A stretch of DNA of 64,000 bases from positions 1,922,001 through 1,986,000 of the forward strand of contig LUGG01000001.1 of the NCBI GenBank assembly GCA_001683735.1, given 5' to 3'. The position numbers and the translations under genes are program-made. The stretch comes from Grifola frondosa (Eukaryota > Basidiomycota > Agaricomycetes > Polyporales > Grifolaceae). The notes under the pieces were generated by a model. That model worked only from the letters and a program-made list of their open reading frames with translations. It was not told where the DNA came from and made no database searches. Below, piece by piece: positions 23,401 to 34,395 of the stretch. Each line of letters starts with the position of its first letter. Position 1 is the stretch's first letter.

Positions 23401-24062
23401 GCGCGATACCTATCGCCTATAGAATCGGGAGGATCAGCACAAAACCTCAAGATTAAGTGGATGCTGCAGCACGCACCTGCTTGTACTCGCCATCCTCGAT
23501 ACATCGCCGGAATATTGCTTCCACAATACCCTGCAATCTTATGTCGACAGTTCCCGCCACTCCCAACCGCTCTGTTGATCGTTCCCGAATGTATTTGTCA
23601 ATAGCCTTCGCTATAATAGTTTCGGTCTTTCAGAGGAGAACAGATGCAAACCCAACGATATGCACTCACAGACAACGGTCTCTACATATTCCTCAACTCC
23701 AGGTGTGCGAGTATCAGCCTCAAACGCGCTCCCGGCACCAAGAGCAAAGGATAGCGCCTCGTCGTATTCCCCGAGGTAGTAATAGACTTTGCTGGCTAGC
23801 AAAGCAGCTGCATCGTGAGCTTCTTTGGGCAATTCTTCGCTCTCATACAGAGACTCTCTAAAGTACAAAGGCTGTTCTCAGAAACTGAACTTCGCATTAA
23901 TCATTGTGTACTCACATGAGGGCGATGTGCTCCGAGATCTCAGCCCAAAACTGGGGAACAAGGGAGTTCAAAGCCTTGAGCGCGTATTGTTTGAGCAAGG
24001 GCTCTGGTTCGGAAAGCAGTGCGAGCACGCCAGCGGCGGAGGACTGAGGATGTGGAACCATG
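20492..24062 (-). CDS. RPN2: 26S proteasome regulatory subunit Rpn2 (PSMD1)
   Basis: A multi-exon minus-strand gene of about 3.6 kb. The N terminus ([45 protein letters not shown]) and the proteasome/cyclosome repeats ([83 protein letters not shown]) identify Rpn2, the largest base subunit scaffold of the 19S particle. A Lys/Glu-rich acidic linker ([12 protein letters not shown]) precedes the C-terminal domain with [16 protein letters not shown] [14 protein letters not shown]. Single bases seem missing near 21200, 20895 and 20842, all in the C-terminal third. It is divergent from COX13, with 175 bases between starts. Confidence 0.93.
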
Positions 24063-24237
24063 TATAAGATAGATGTTTGCAGGAGGACTCGGACGCGTAA
24101 CACACACTCGAGAGACGCGTCAGCGACGCATTCTCGTTGGCCACGTGTTATTACGTAATGCATTCCCGTCCTTCCCCTATGGCCTCGCCAGGCGATAGCT
24201 CTTCCGCTTTCATCCTACCCTCCCTCCATCAACCAGA

Positions 24238-24880
24238 ATGTCCATGCTCGCTCGTCGTGTGCTCCTTCGCGCTGTGCCCCGCCGCGGTTTTGCCACTGCT
24301 GCCGAGACAGAGTTTGCCAAGAAGGAAGCTGTCCACAAGGCTCATGCTGCTGGTGCGTTCGTCTGTGCCCCGAGATTATCGTCGGAATATCGAAGTTATA
24401 TTTTGCAGAGGCCGCTGCCCTCTGGCGCAGAGTGAGGTAGGTTCTTTGTGGATGATATGTCGAAGCGTTCATCAGAAACTTAATTATGTGGAAAGCTTCT
24501 TCGTGTGCGTTCCTGCTAGTAAGTTCGATCCTACTTCCTTTTTGCTTTTTATAATCTGCATCATACAGTCGCTGTCGCCACTCTCTGGGTGCGCGGTGTG
24601 GAACATGAGCATAACGAACATCTCGCGCACCAGATGGCCGAGAACAACGGTCATTTGCCTGAGCCTCCCGCCTACGAGTACTTGAACAGGCGTGGTAAGA
24701 GATGATGTCTTCTGCAGGCCGCGTTCATGTCTGATATTTCGCTCAGCTCGTGGACCATTCCCCTGGGGCCCTAACTCGCTCTTCTTCAACTCTCACGTAG
24801 GTGTTATATCAGAGGTACTCTGATTACTGGGCCTAACAGACTTTCTACAGACCAACAAGGACATGAGCAACGTGGAGTAA
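24238..24880 (+). CDS. COX13: Cytochrome c oxidase subunit VIa (Cox13)
   Basis: Six short exons from the ATG at 24238 to the TAA ending at 24880 splice in frame to about 127 residues. The presequence is LARRVLLRAVPRRGFATA. The single transmembrane segment is split by introns (FFVCVPAIAVATLWVRG), followed by EHEHNEHLAHQMAENNG, YEYLNRRARGPFPWGPNSLFFN and the tail NKDMSNVE. These match subunit VIa, a regulatory inner-membrane subunit of complex IV. Confidence 0.93.
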
Positions 24881-25156
24881 TCTATTGCTTGTAATAAACT
24901 CTGACATCTGCGCAATTCCAATGGAGCGACCTCGTATATGAAGGGTGTGTTCGGTGATGCAAAAAATGTCGCCCTTACGAATCTCGCCTGTGTCTCCGCT
25001 AGCCTAGGATCATCTAGACTTGAGTTCGAACGAATATACGTGATGCAACCAATCATTAATCATTGCTCAAGCAATTGATTCAAACGTAAAGTAAAGCTAC
25101 GATTAATGTCTTTAAATGTCAATGTGAGTCGGCCGCATGAACCAGGGGTGCATATA

Positions 25157-25897
25157 TTAGAGAGCAATCCATGCCCCAATAACAATACTTCCCAACACAG
25201 AGGCGAGTCCGGATAGCAGGGGTGTGGAGATGGCGAAGGTGTGTGCACCGGTGGCGGCGTTTGAGCTAGATTGGACAATGATTTTGTTAGTCAGAGGACA
25301 AAATCATGAGGCAAAGGACTCACTGGGTTGCAGTGGTGGTTGTCGTTGTGGTAGACGTCGGGGTAGTTGCACTGGATAATTCCGACCCGGCTGCGGCGGT
25401 TGCGACTGTGAAGACTGAACCACCAAATGTTGTCGCCACGCCGAAGCCGCTAGTCGCTAGAGTGATTGCTTGGCCACCGACAGATGTTATAATCGTTTCA
25501 GCATGTCCAGCGGCCCGCTGTATTGAATGAGCATCCTGTGAGAAGGCGAACAATGAGGTCCTCACAAGTTACAATAGTAGCGATGCTACCACCCAGGGAT
25601 GTGACATCAGTGAAGACTGAACCGCCTGAGATAAAAGATTAGTTTGCATTTCTACAACGGAGATTGGGTTTGACTTGCCGAAGGATGTAGCGCCCGAGAT
25701 GATTGAGCCCGCATCAGAGGTGAGGGAGTCGATAACACTCCCGACTGGGTAACAGCACAGTAAATTTAGCTACAGTTTAGACGACCACAAGTGAACGCAC
25801 CTTGACGCTTCTCTGCATTTTCCACCATTCCTGCATTGGCAAGAGGTGCGATGGCCAACAGAAGGGCACACACAAAGGTAGGAACTTTAGCGAACAT
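25157..25897 (-). CDS. Secreted Ser/Thr/Gly-rich protein with predicted GPI anchor
   Basis: Minus-strand gene with several exons. It begins with a signal peptide (KVPTFVCALLLAIAPLANAG) followed by EKRQ, a possible KR processing site. The middle repeats short Gly/Ser/Ala motifs (IISGATSFGGSVFTDVTSLGGS, AITLATSGFGVATTFGGS). A Ser/Thr run (TTPTSTTTTTTTATQ) leads to a C-terminal omega-site-like SNAATGAH and a hydrophobic tail ending GSIVIGAWIAL, as in GPI signals. One intron (25678-25626) is GC-AG with donor GCAAGT. Likely a cell-wall or membrane surface protein; no enzyme domain is visible. Confidence 0.75.
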
Positions 25898-25955
25898 GGT
25901 ATAGCAAGCGTTGGATAGAAACGGGGGGTTGGGTTGCCCCCGACGCTGGATCCGC

Positions 25956-25963
25956 TTTTTTAT
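25956..25963 (-). promoter_or_regulatory. TATA box of the GPI-protein gene
   Basis: TATAAAAA on minus lies about 59 bases upstream of the ATG at 25897, suitable for a strongly expressed surface-protein gene. Confidence 0.6.
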
Positions 25964-26156
25964 ACAGCAGGGATCCGTCTGCTGGGCTCATGGCCACGGA
26001 CTAGCAACGGACTAGTGCGGAATGCAAACGTCATGCAGTGGAGCCCGGTGCATTTAGATCATGTGATTCATGTCCCCGATCGCGGCAAGTTTCTTTCGCA
26101 TGTGGACTTGGAGTGTGCGGTAGTCACTTCTATCTGCCTCATACACAGCCTCCGCC

Positions 26157-27235
26157 ATGCCTCGCGCGATCATTTCACCCTCTGTCCTCGCATCAAACTT
26201 TGGCCAGCTTACTGCGGAATGCAAGAGGATGATCAAGGGCGGTGCGGAATGGCTGCATATGGGTCAGTGTATTTGTCTGCGCAGCCCATCCTATGCTCAC
26301 GCACATTCGGAGTAGACGTTATGGATGGGTGATCATTCACTGCGACGACATGACACGCATGCTTGCTGATTAGTGACACCCATCAGCCACTTCGTACCTA
26401 ATATCACCATGGGTGTGTCCCTGCACCATCCTTCTAACAGCCACGCGGAGTCCATAGCCTTCGGTATACAGGTGCTCCCATTCTATCGTGCGTGTCCAAA
26501 GGTGTTCCAGGCATCTTCATGGATTGCCACATGATGGTCGCGCAGCCGGAGAAGGTGCAGTGCTTCATCGCAACTCCTGGGAATTAACAGTCTCATCGGA
26601 ATATAGTGGGTCGATGACATAGCGGATGCAGGCGGAGCTCTCTACTGCTTCCATCTTGAAGCAACATGTAAATTTCCGGTTCCGACTGAAACGTTGCGCA
26701 ACGTAACTGATGGGCCGTTAATGGCACAGCGGATCCTCTCTCGCTAATTGACCGCATTCATGAGCGCCGCATGAAAGCGGGCGTGGCCATCTCGCCAGAC
26801 ACACCTTCCACTGCGATTTCAGACGAAGTCGCACAAGCAGCTGACATGCTGCTTGTCATGACTGTGTATCCCGGTTGGCTGCCATTTTAATTGCCCGTCA
26901 CAATGCTCATCCTCGATTTTTAGGCCGCGGTGGGCAGAAATTCTTGGACCGCTGTGTTCCTAAAGTAGCCGAACTCCGTGCCCGCTTCCCGGACAAAGAT
27001 ATCGAAGTCGACGGTGGCGTGGGCCCCAAAACTATCGATGTCTGCGCAGATGCGGGTCAGCAGTATTATCATATTGCTGTTACGTTAGATGTGCAGCTTA
27101 CATATGGCTGTAGGGAGCAATGTTATCGTCGCGGGCACGGCAATATTCAATGCACCAGATCCAGAAGAAGTTATTGCGCTACTGAAGTCCACGGTGGAGA
27201 CTGCTCAGGCGAAGATCGCAGGGAAACGAGCTTGA
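26157..27235 (+). CDS. RPE1: Ribulose-phosphate 3-epimerase
   Basis: Eight exons (26157-26262, 26316-26328, 26387-26412, 26472-26554, 26607-26667, 26730-26873, 26924-27055, 27114-27235) splice in frame to 228 residues, the normal size. PSVLASNF, the metal/active-site [21 protein letters not shown], the Pro-rich VYPG loop and [13 protein letters not shown] are all present. It interconverts ribulose-5-phosphate and xylulose-5-phosphate in the pentose phosphate pathway. Exon 2 is only 13 bases and exon 3 only 26, together coding the DVMDGHFVPN active-site strand. The PGFGGQ phosphate-binding loop reads PGRGGQ across the intron 6 junction, an unusual Phe-to-Arg difference. Confidence 0.92.
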
Positions 27236-27510
27236 TGCCTTGCATGGTTCAATAGATAGCGCGGATTTCCTGTAGGCTCATCATGTGTGTATATTGATGA
27301 AGCGAAACACCTATGTAGAATAAGTTACCATGTACACCAAACACCCTTGAAGAAATCCATGTAGAAGACAGTATACTATATAGTTATATGCTGGGCTGGA
27401 CATAGTTCCGTCCGTGTCATTGCGAGTAGTATACGGGCGATGCAAAGCATTACTCTTCGACAACATAGATCGCGTAGGTTACTTGTTGAGGGCAGTGACG
27501 CTGCGAGCTC

Positions 27511-29840
27511 TTACCACCGCAGCCACTCCCCATACATATTAGGTCTCTCTCCGCGAATGTAAGCCTCGAACGTCCGTTTCAACACTGTAGACCAATCGAG
27601 ATCCCGCTTGTCGTGTTTCACCCAGTGCTGCAGCGGCTCTGGCGGGAAAGTCTTGTTCGCCACAGCTGCCTGCGCAATGCGCTCAATCTCTCCGAACCGA
27701 GGGCCGAGATCAGGCCAAAATCGCCGCGAGTCGAACGGCTTCCACCTAGTAGCGGGCAATTTAGTAAGAACACACGGCCGGAGCACACGGCCGGATGATG
27801 CTGAGCAGCATACCATTCGTTGTGGTAGTGATACAAATATGCGCCTCGGAAGAAGCCCTCAATACCAAGTGCGTGGGGAGCGCCACTGACGTCAGCCGGT
27901 GTATTGAAAAATTGGTCGAAGCTACACCACCGACTTGATCAGTCCGATGCTATGGATATTCATGAGAATACGTACTCCGTAAAGAATGGCTGTGGCGGTC
28001 GATCTCGCTGGAAGTATTTCCGTGTCCACGGCAATGGTTTGCGATGGTCAGTGCTGAGCCACGCAGGGTCAAAGAGCGCATCGGGTATGCGGTAAAGCAA
28101 GCGTTCCATGTACGATTCCTTGAGATAGCGAGTGATGGTGGTAGGGTGAAAGTCCAACCCGTTCTGCAGAGCCGTTTGGAAAAAGAACGTGCCCAACGCT
28201 GATCCCTTGTTCAGCTTCAGCACGGCAGTATTGTATCTATCCTCCCATGACCACCTGTACGCATATGCGCCTCGCCAGCCCCATAGCTCCTCCCAGTCGC
28301 GCAGAAAGAGCATGTCGACGTCGAGGTAGACACCCCCGAAGCGATGACACAGGACGAAGCGCGCCATGTCGGAGAGGATGACAGGGAGCTTGTTATACGT
28401 GAGCGCTGTCTCTGTATTCTTGCCCGTGGGATCCACGGTCGACCCAATTTTCTTGCCCTCAGACTTCGCCACAGAGCCATCTGAATTCAGCTTATCGCCA
28501 AGCTCCCGCCACTCGTTCTTCAGTTCGGGGATCGAGTCCAGCTGCTCGGCGGTATTCCACAGCTTAAATTGAATCACATGATTGAAACGGGGGTGTAGAA
28601 AGGGTGCTGCCCATGGGTTCGCGTGCAGATCGTCCAGCATTTCTTCTATGGCGGATGCACCATTGGCCGTCGTCGAAGCATGACGTGATTCACGACTAAC
28701 CCAAAGCCAGAGCTTGGGCCGGCAGACCTCGCCATGGTCTTCGCCCTCGAGATGCAATCCAAGATTTTGAGTGAAGAGAAATGAGAGCATGGCCATGTAT
28801 GGCTTGTCCGTGAATGGGCCCGCCCAAAACATGTGGAAAATGCGGGCTTCCTTCTCATCGCAATGCGATTGTTGGCGAATTTTGTGCGGAGGGAAAGTCT
28901 TCCTGGAGAGCTCACTCTCATGGGTTATATTCTCCCCGGATTCGATAGTGGTGGTCTCGCGGTCTGAGACACGCTCGCCGGCGCCGCTCTCCACGTAAAT
29001 ATATCTCCAGCCATCTGTTTCCTCTCTCCGCAATCTTGTTCCACCATCTAAGCCTCCGCCAAGTCGGAGGAGCTCGAGACAATCGCGCACGTACTGCAGA
29101 TGTATTGACGTGAGGTGCCCACTCAACAAATAGATATGGAGTAGCATACCTTGTTGGTGTCAAAGTCACAGTTTTCTAGTAGAATATCTAGGTCAATAAT
29201 ACTGCCCGGTATCGGCCTCGGTGGTAAGGCATTATCGGGAAATCTGTTCCCGACGTCTGGGTATATGCGCTCTAGTCCAGTGCCAATCGTGTTCGTAACA
29301 ACGTCGGAGCTGGGTGAATTTACAGCGGTCTTATTCGGGGGCAGCGCAGGATTGCGAAGCAATGATTTCAAGCCAATCTGCCGTGGTACTAGCAGACAAC
29401 ATTAGGATGATGGAGGATGCTAGCACGGACAGCCACATACTTTCGCGTCTACTGGGATAATGTCCCGCTCGTATCTCCCACTCCCATATCTGCCGCAACT
29501 CAGCCATGTCATATGCTCGCGTAGAAGTGCTCGAGAACGGCAGTAGCCTTGGCCATCTTTTCTCGGCCGAAACAAAACGTTGGTGGAATGCAAACAGGAA
29601 GAACAAGGTGGCGAAGCCACAGAGGCATATGAACGCAGGTCCCTTCCTCCGGCCGCAGCGCGAGGCGCTGTATCTGTACATGCCACCAGGGAGAGACAGC
29701 ACAGTCCTTAGCCTAGATGTGCGCGGGGGATATACGAATATGGGGGTGTCTTCGTGAAAGAAATCCGTGGAGCGGCTGTCGAGACTGGAGCGTCGAGAGT
29801 CCTGGTCATCTGTGGAGTCAGAGAGACGTGATAGCACCAT
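27511..29840 (-). CDS. Type II membrane glycosyltransferase, GT32 / DXD family
   Basis: The N-terminal cytosolic part is Ser/Arg-rich (start VLSRLSDSTDDQDSRR), followed by one membrane segment (FICLCGFATLFFLFAF). The luminal catalytic domain holds IFHMFWAGPFTDKPYMAML and the DXD motif in HRFGGVYLDVDMLFLRDW, which binds a metal-sugar nucleotide, then GSALGTFFFQTAL. The C terminus (HWVKHDKRDLDW, AYIRGERPNMYGEWLRW) is joined by an intron splitting the NEWWKPF codons. This is the Gly_transf_sug architecture of Golgi mannosyl- or related transferases; the sugar cannot be stated. Total about 640 codons in several exons. Confidence 0.78.
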
Positions 29841-30363
29841 TCAACAGATAGCACCGGCGGTGTGCGGTCGAACAGAAGGTGGGCACGATGCCGGTAGGTA
29901 TCGAGTCCGTCGAAGGAGGAGTGATTCGCGGATCAGTTCCATGGAGACATCTTATAAAATGTCGGATATCTTTCGGCGCTGCGTTGCAAGTACTGCGTGA
30001 TGTACAGGTGATACATTGATGCATGAACAGCATTACATCGGATTTATGTTTGAGTTCGCAGACAGCTCAAAGTCGATGTATACATAATGGGAGAGATATA
30101 TGATGCTTCACGATGCGCTCAAGCTGTGTTCTTGATCTGTGGCTTACGATAACTTGCATGTATGACAAGCCAGCGTTTGTGAATATGGGCAACCGACACT
30201 TATACAAGGAGAACCAGAAAAGTCCAAATAATAAGACCGAGAGATAGAGATAAAACAAGAATAAAAGACGGTCCCAAAGGCAATTGAGCAAATAATACAA
30301 CATCGCAAGACAGCAAGGACACAGCAAGGCTCATACCCAAGAATAGACAATCAACTAGATCAA
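29841..30363. other. Intergenic region CSL 3' UTR / glycosyltransferase promoter
   Basis: About 520 bases without a recognisable gene. The frame at 30067-30327 on minus is rich in Leu, Phe and Cys but is probably pyrimidine-rich UTR. At 30351-30371 the nine-base unit TCAACTAGA repeats up to the CSL stop codon. Confidence 0.45.
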
Positions 30364-32793
30364 CTAGATCACTCTGAGCGTCCATCCATGCAGACCGCCA
30401 TCTACCGTTGCCGCGGCCTGAGCAGCTGCCAACCAACCGCTGTTGTCCGCGGTCGCAGCAGGGTTCGAGAGGTCCATGGTCTGGAACACATTTTCGGCAG
30501 ATATTGCCCGTCCAGAATGATATCCCACACCATCGAAGGCGCGAATGAACAATATCGGAAGACTCCGCCCATTCACAGACGTGCTCGTCCGCTTGCCCCC
30601 AGACGCGGAAGACTCGCCATTGCGCGGGGATCGAGTATCAGTAGAAGCGTCCTCTCCGATAGGAAGCGCATCCTCCTCCATGGCCTTGATGACCTCCGCC
30701 ATCGGAGGTAAGAATACCACTACTACTGTGTGTGGATTTGCGCTCGGCAGATGTCGAGTAGCAGGAAAATCTACTGGAGCTATTTGTGGAGGTGCAGGGG
30801 TTCCGTCAGGGTTTGGCGGCGGCGGAGGGACGGAGATAAAGGGGTCCATGATACCCAAGACACCCGTTGGAGGGGTTTGATATATACGAAGTCGCAAAGG
30901 TCCTAGATTGCCAAGGTAAACGTCAAGCGGGACAGGAGCTTTTGTCTTGGGATCTTCATAGAAAAAGTTCGCAGCAGTCAACTCCACCGTGTTGTTGCTT
31001 GGTCGATACAATGGTGTAGTGAAAAGTGTGGGGAATGGGGTGATTGGAAGGTCTGGAATGGAATTGTTCTGACCGAAAGCGTCGAAGAAGGTATACTGGA
31101 ATTTTGCTGTTTACAGTGTGAACGGATTATTCAGTCTTCAATGATAATGGCATAGAACAGGACCTACAGATGCCGACGATAGTCCAACATAGATAATCAT
31201 CCACTTCGTCAGTGATAACGCGAACTCCTTCCTTCATCTCCTCTCGTACTCGAGGAGCTTGAAACAGTAATGGATGGGTACCTGCTTGATTCGACAAGCC
31301 GGGAGCCGGAGGTACCACAACACCTGGAGTCCCGGGCATCGGCCCTGCAGCGGAAAGGTAGTGACGCGTGCCATCAGCGTTCACCCTTTGCAGCGCGATC
31401 TTCTGCATTTGACTAACAGGACCGCCATCGTCCGGAGCGATTCGGCCCTTATCAACTTTACGGATGAGAAGCGGGGAAGTCTGTACTCCCGTAGCGGTGT
31501 CCGACAAAATGATTTCGCTCCCGTATGTCACGGGCTGCGGGCCACCTAACCAGACAGAAATTTTCGTGAGTAATTGCCACAAGCACAATTCCAGGGTCAC
31601 GTGGTGGCGTACCGAGGGTTGTCGAAGTTTCTCCTTGCTGGCGCACAACATTTACATTGAAAGCCGACCAAGCAACGTTACTGGCGCATAGCTGACCGTG
31701 TTCAATCGTCATATATTTAGTGCGTACAGTCTGCGAATTGATGCGATTAAACAGCGAAACCGGACCACCCGCAAGAATGCACGACGAGATGTTACGCGTC
31801 TTTGCCGTTTTCTTCGAGGGCTTCGAGATGATGGTCACAGGCGCCGAGTCGAACGAGGCCCAAACCCGTCCGGGACTAGTCGACTCGACCCCTTCACCTG
31901 GAGATGGGGGAGGCTCCGCGATATCAAGGGAAAGCTGGAAACTCTTGCTCTTCGCAGATCCTGTCACGTGTAGGAATTTGAAACTAGCAGTGAGGTTATG
32001 ATCCATGGGAGCCTTTAGCTCGCAACCTCGTTCGCCAGTCTCAGTTACCACAGCCATGACTAGTTGTTGCGATTTCAACTGCCAGACTGGTCCTTCAATA
32101 TGGACGACAGGCGGTGGGCATAGGAAGCGCTTTTCACTCCCGTACGACTTTTGAGCGACCGCAGCATGCATACACAGTACCGTGGTCATAGGCATAACCC
32201 GCGCGGGATCCTGGGAGACATGTTCCCGGACGACGCGTCTGATCTTGTTGTGGGGATCATCGGCCTCCGAAGAGTCTAGCTTTCGCTTGGTGGATGATCT
32301 CTATAGTAATCTGGTTAGTTACTGTGGCGTCAACGGAAAATGGACGCTAACCTGGACAGGAGACGAAGGACCTGCGATTGCATTCTCATGCTGAGGCGGC
32401 ATATTGGTACCATTCCAAGATGGTTGCTGGGTGCCGTGCAGAGGGGGAGAAGTATTGGAAGATAAAATGGACTGAATGGAAACCGCGGGTTCTGAGCCTG
32501 GTGGACGCGATGAAATTGGCGATAAAGTTGCCTGGAGATTTGCTGAGGGAGGAGAACGCAGAGCAGTATGATGGCTTGATACCTAAAGCGCGTTAAGGAC
32601 GTGAAAGCGATTATACGAAGGTGCGATTTACAAGTAAGCTAAGATTGGATTGCTGAGGCGAAGCGGGACGAGATAATTCTTGGGGATTCAGGGGAGATGC
32701 AAGAGAAGGGGCTAGATGTTCGTGTCCTTCTACACTTGCAGAGGCCATTTGAAGGTCGAGGGGATTGGGAGCGAAGGGCAAGATTGTTCGCAT
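30364..32793 (-). CDS. CSL-family transcription factor (RBP-J / Su(H) / Lag-1 type)
   Basis: The N-terminal third is Ser/Pro-rich and likely disordered, ending in a basic stretch (TKRKLDSSEADDPHNKIRR). The LAG1 DNA-binding domain follows: MHAAVAQKSYGSEKRFLCPPP, where the KSYG.EKRF.CPPP pattern is the CSL hallmark. The beta-trefoil domain includes LAGGPVSLFNRINSQTVRTKYM, close to the RBP-J SQTVSTRY segment, then IALQRVNADGTRHYLSAAGP. A C-terminal Ig-like part (RIYQTPPTGVLGIMDPF, PHTVVVVFLPP) completes it. Fungal CSL proteins bind GTG(A/G)GAA-like sites without Notch. A TATA-like motif only ten bases before ATG 32880 favours a start at 32793 or 32748. Confidence 0.85.
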
Positions 32794-32889
32794 GGCGGAC
32801 TTGAGGGCTTTCAAGTTAGAACCAAGAGCTGTGGGAATCGCCCGGGTGTGGGAGTGGGAAGAAAACTGAAATTTACCCACGCGCGTCGG

Positions 32890-32896
32890 TTATAAA
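32890..32896 (-). promoter_or_regulatory. TATA-like motif upstream of the CSL gene
   Basis: TTTATAA on minus sits about 97 bases upstream of the ATG at 32793 but only ten bases before the more distal in-frame ATG at 32880. If used, it makes the distal ATG unlikely. Confidence 0.35.
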
Positions 32897-33079
32897 CCTG
32901 CCGTGACGACCCCGTGGACTTGACTCTCGCCCCGGGGTCCCTCGGCATCGTCTCGGCATACTATTAAGTTCGTATTCACTGTCTTGTTGCTCATGGCCTC
33001 GCTGTTGCTCAATGTCATAATACATATCATATCTGACCCACGAATATATTGCCCAAGAAACCCGTCCATGGAGTAGAAA

Positions 33080-33863
33080 TCAGAATCCAGAGAGAAAATC
33101 CATTATCCGAGACACGCCTCGGAATACCAGCGCCTCCCAACCGTCAAATTCGACATCCTTATCGTCCGACTCCTTCCAAGGACAGAAAAGTTCGTCCAAC
33201 GCTGCAGACTCCTCGCTGAGGTCCGCGGATAAAGGATGGCTGTGCGCTTCGCGAAGTGCACAGAGCGCATGATACAAGGCTTCGTCATCCAGGGGGTCGC
33301 CGTGTTCAGAATAAGGTGACAGCAATCGGTGATCTGCGTGGAGGTCCTCGAGGCGTATTGACGGCAGCAGGAGGGTGTCTGACCATGCCTTCAAAATTCT
33401 GGATGCACTGTAGAAGATGAGTGGACTTACTTAGGGCCAATACCCCCAGTTTATCTTCCCTCTTGATCGCGTCTCCGGTGCCGCCATCGTCTGTGCCTGC
33501 AGGGAACGGATCTGGCGTCGGAACACTGCTGTCCTCCTCTTCCTCAGAAATGGGGGAGGTGTAGCCTGAGTGCTGGTGCTGCCGCTCCCTTCCATCTTCG
33601 TACCGCAACCAGTCCCATTGCGGTTCGTTTAGATGGAGATTGGACGCACTGAAGTTCGCGGGGAAGAACCCGGCTAGACTGAATGGATCCTCGACGTTTT
33701 CTGTGCGTGGAGTGTAGACGGCTGGAAAGTGAGGGGTGATGGTTATGGCGCTCCGGTGGCGGGGGAGTTTGGGATGTTCGTAGGTCTCGTCATTGGAGAG
33801 GTGAGCATGGTATGTAGATTCGAACGCAACGTGCGGGACAGATTTCGAACGAGGAATAGGCAT
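33080..33863 (-). CDS. Hypothetical acidic protein
   Basis: From the ATG at 33863 (start PIPRSKSVPHVAFES) one frame runs through FSLAGFFPANFSASNLHL, EPQWDWLRYEDGRE and ISEEEEDSSVPTPDPF to KREDKLGVLAL. A second frame then runs from RILKAWSDTLLLPSI through DELFCPWKESDDKDVEF to IMDFLSGF and a stop at 33080. The frames are out of phase near 33430; one missing G in front of GTAAGT would restore a donor, but the intron would then be only 23 bases. Family not recognised. About 240 residues if joined. Confidence 0.5.
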
Positions 33864-34395
33864 GGAGCGTACGATGCGTAGGGAGAATATTGGCGGTGCA
33901 GTGATGGGGCACGCGCTCTCTCAGTCTCTTTTAAAGACGAGCATAGAAGGTTCGATCATGGTGACGACTTGGGTTGTCCCCAACTGCTTCATACGATCGA
34001 GTCCAGCCTTGAAACAGGGGACCCCAGGCCTTTTCCCTTCTCACCATCATATTTCAAGCTCAAATAGGTCCGCGAGCATGTTAGCATCCTAATTAATATC
34101 TGTGTCCTCCATGCTACAGAAATTCAAATGCACAGTGCAGGGAGGGATTACATCAAATGTATAACAAAGTGATGGTATACTACGCTATGCAGTATATATA
34201 ATAGTTATCAGTCCGAGTCCGAGACGACTGTAAGTCCATACGGTATGATCATGCATGTGTATGAGTTGCATGCGCAAGAAATGCGGGCTGCCAGTTACGT
34301 TAAAAATCCGGTGGCGTTTCCTTAAGGTCCACTAGTGATGATACACATACTCGTGAGACTGGACACAACTCATGGAGAACATATGAAAACAACCA
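33864..34395. other. Intergenic region
   Basis: About 530 bases between two minus-strand genes. A+T-rich runs such as GTATATATAATAG near 34193 are present. The plus frame at 33862-34092 shows no known motif. No gene is called. Confidence 0.45.

Noticed and set aside
30067..30327. 86-residue hydrophobic minus-strand ORF
   Set aside because: The Leu/Phe/Cys bias is that of a pyrimidine-rich UTR read in one frame, and it lies directly downstream of the CSL stop.
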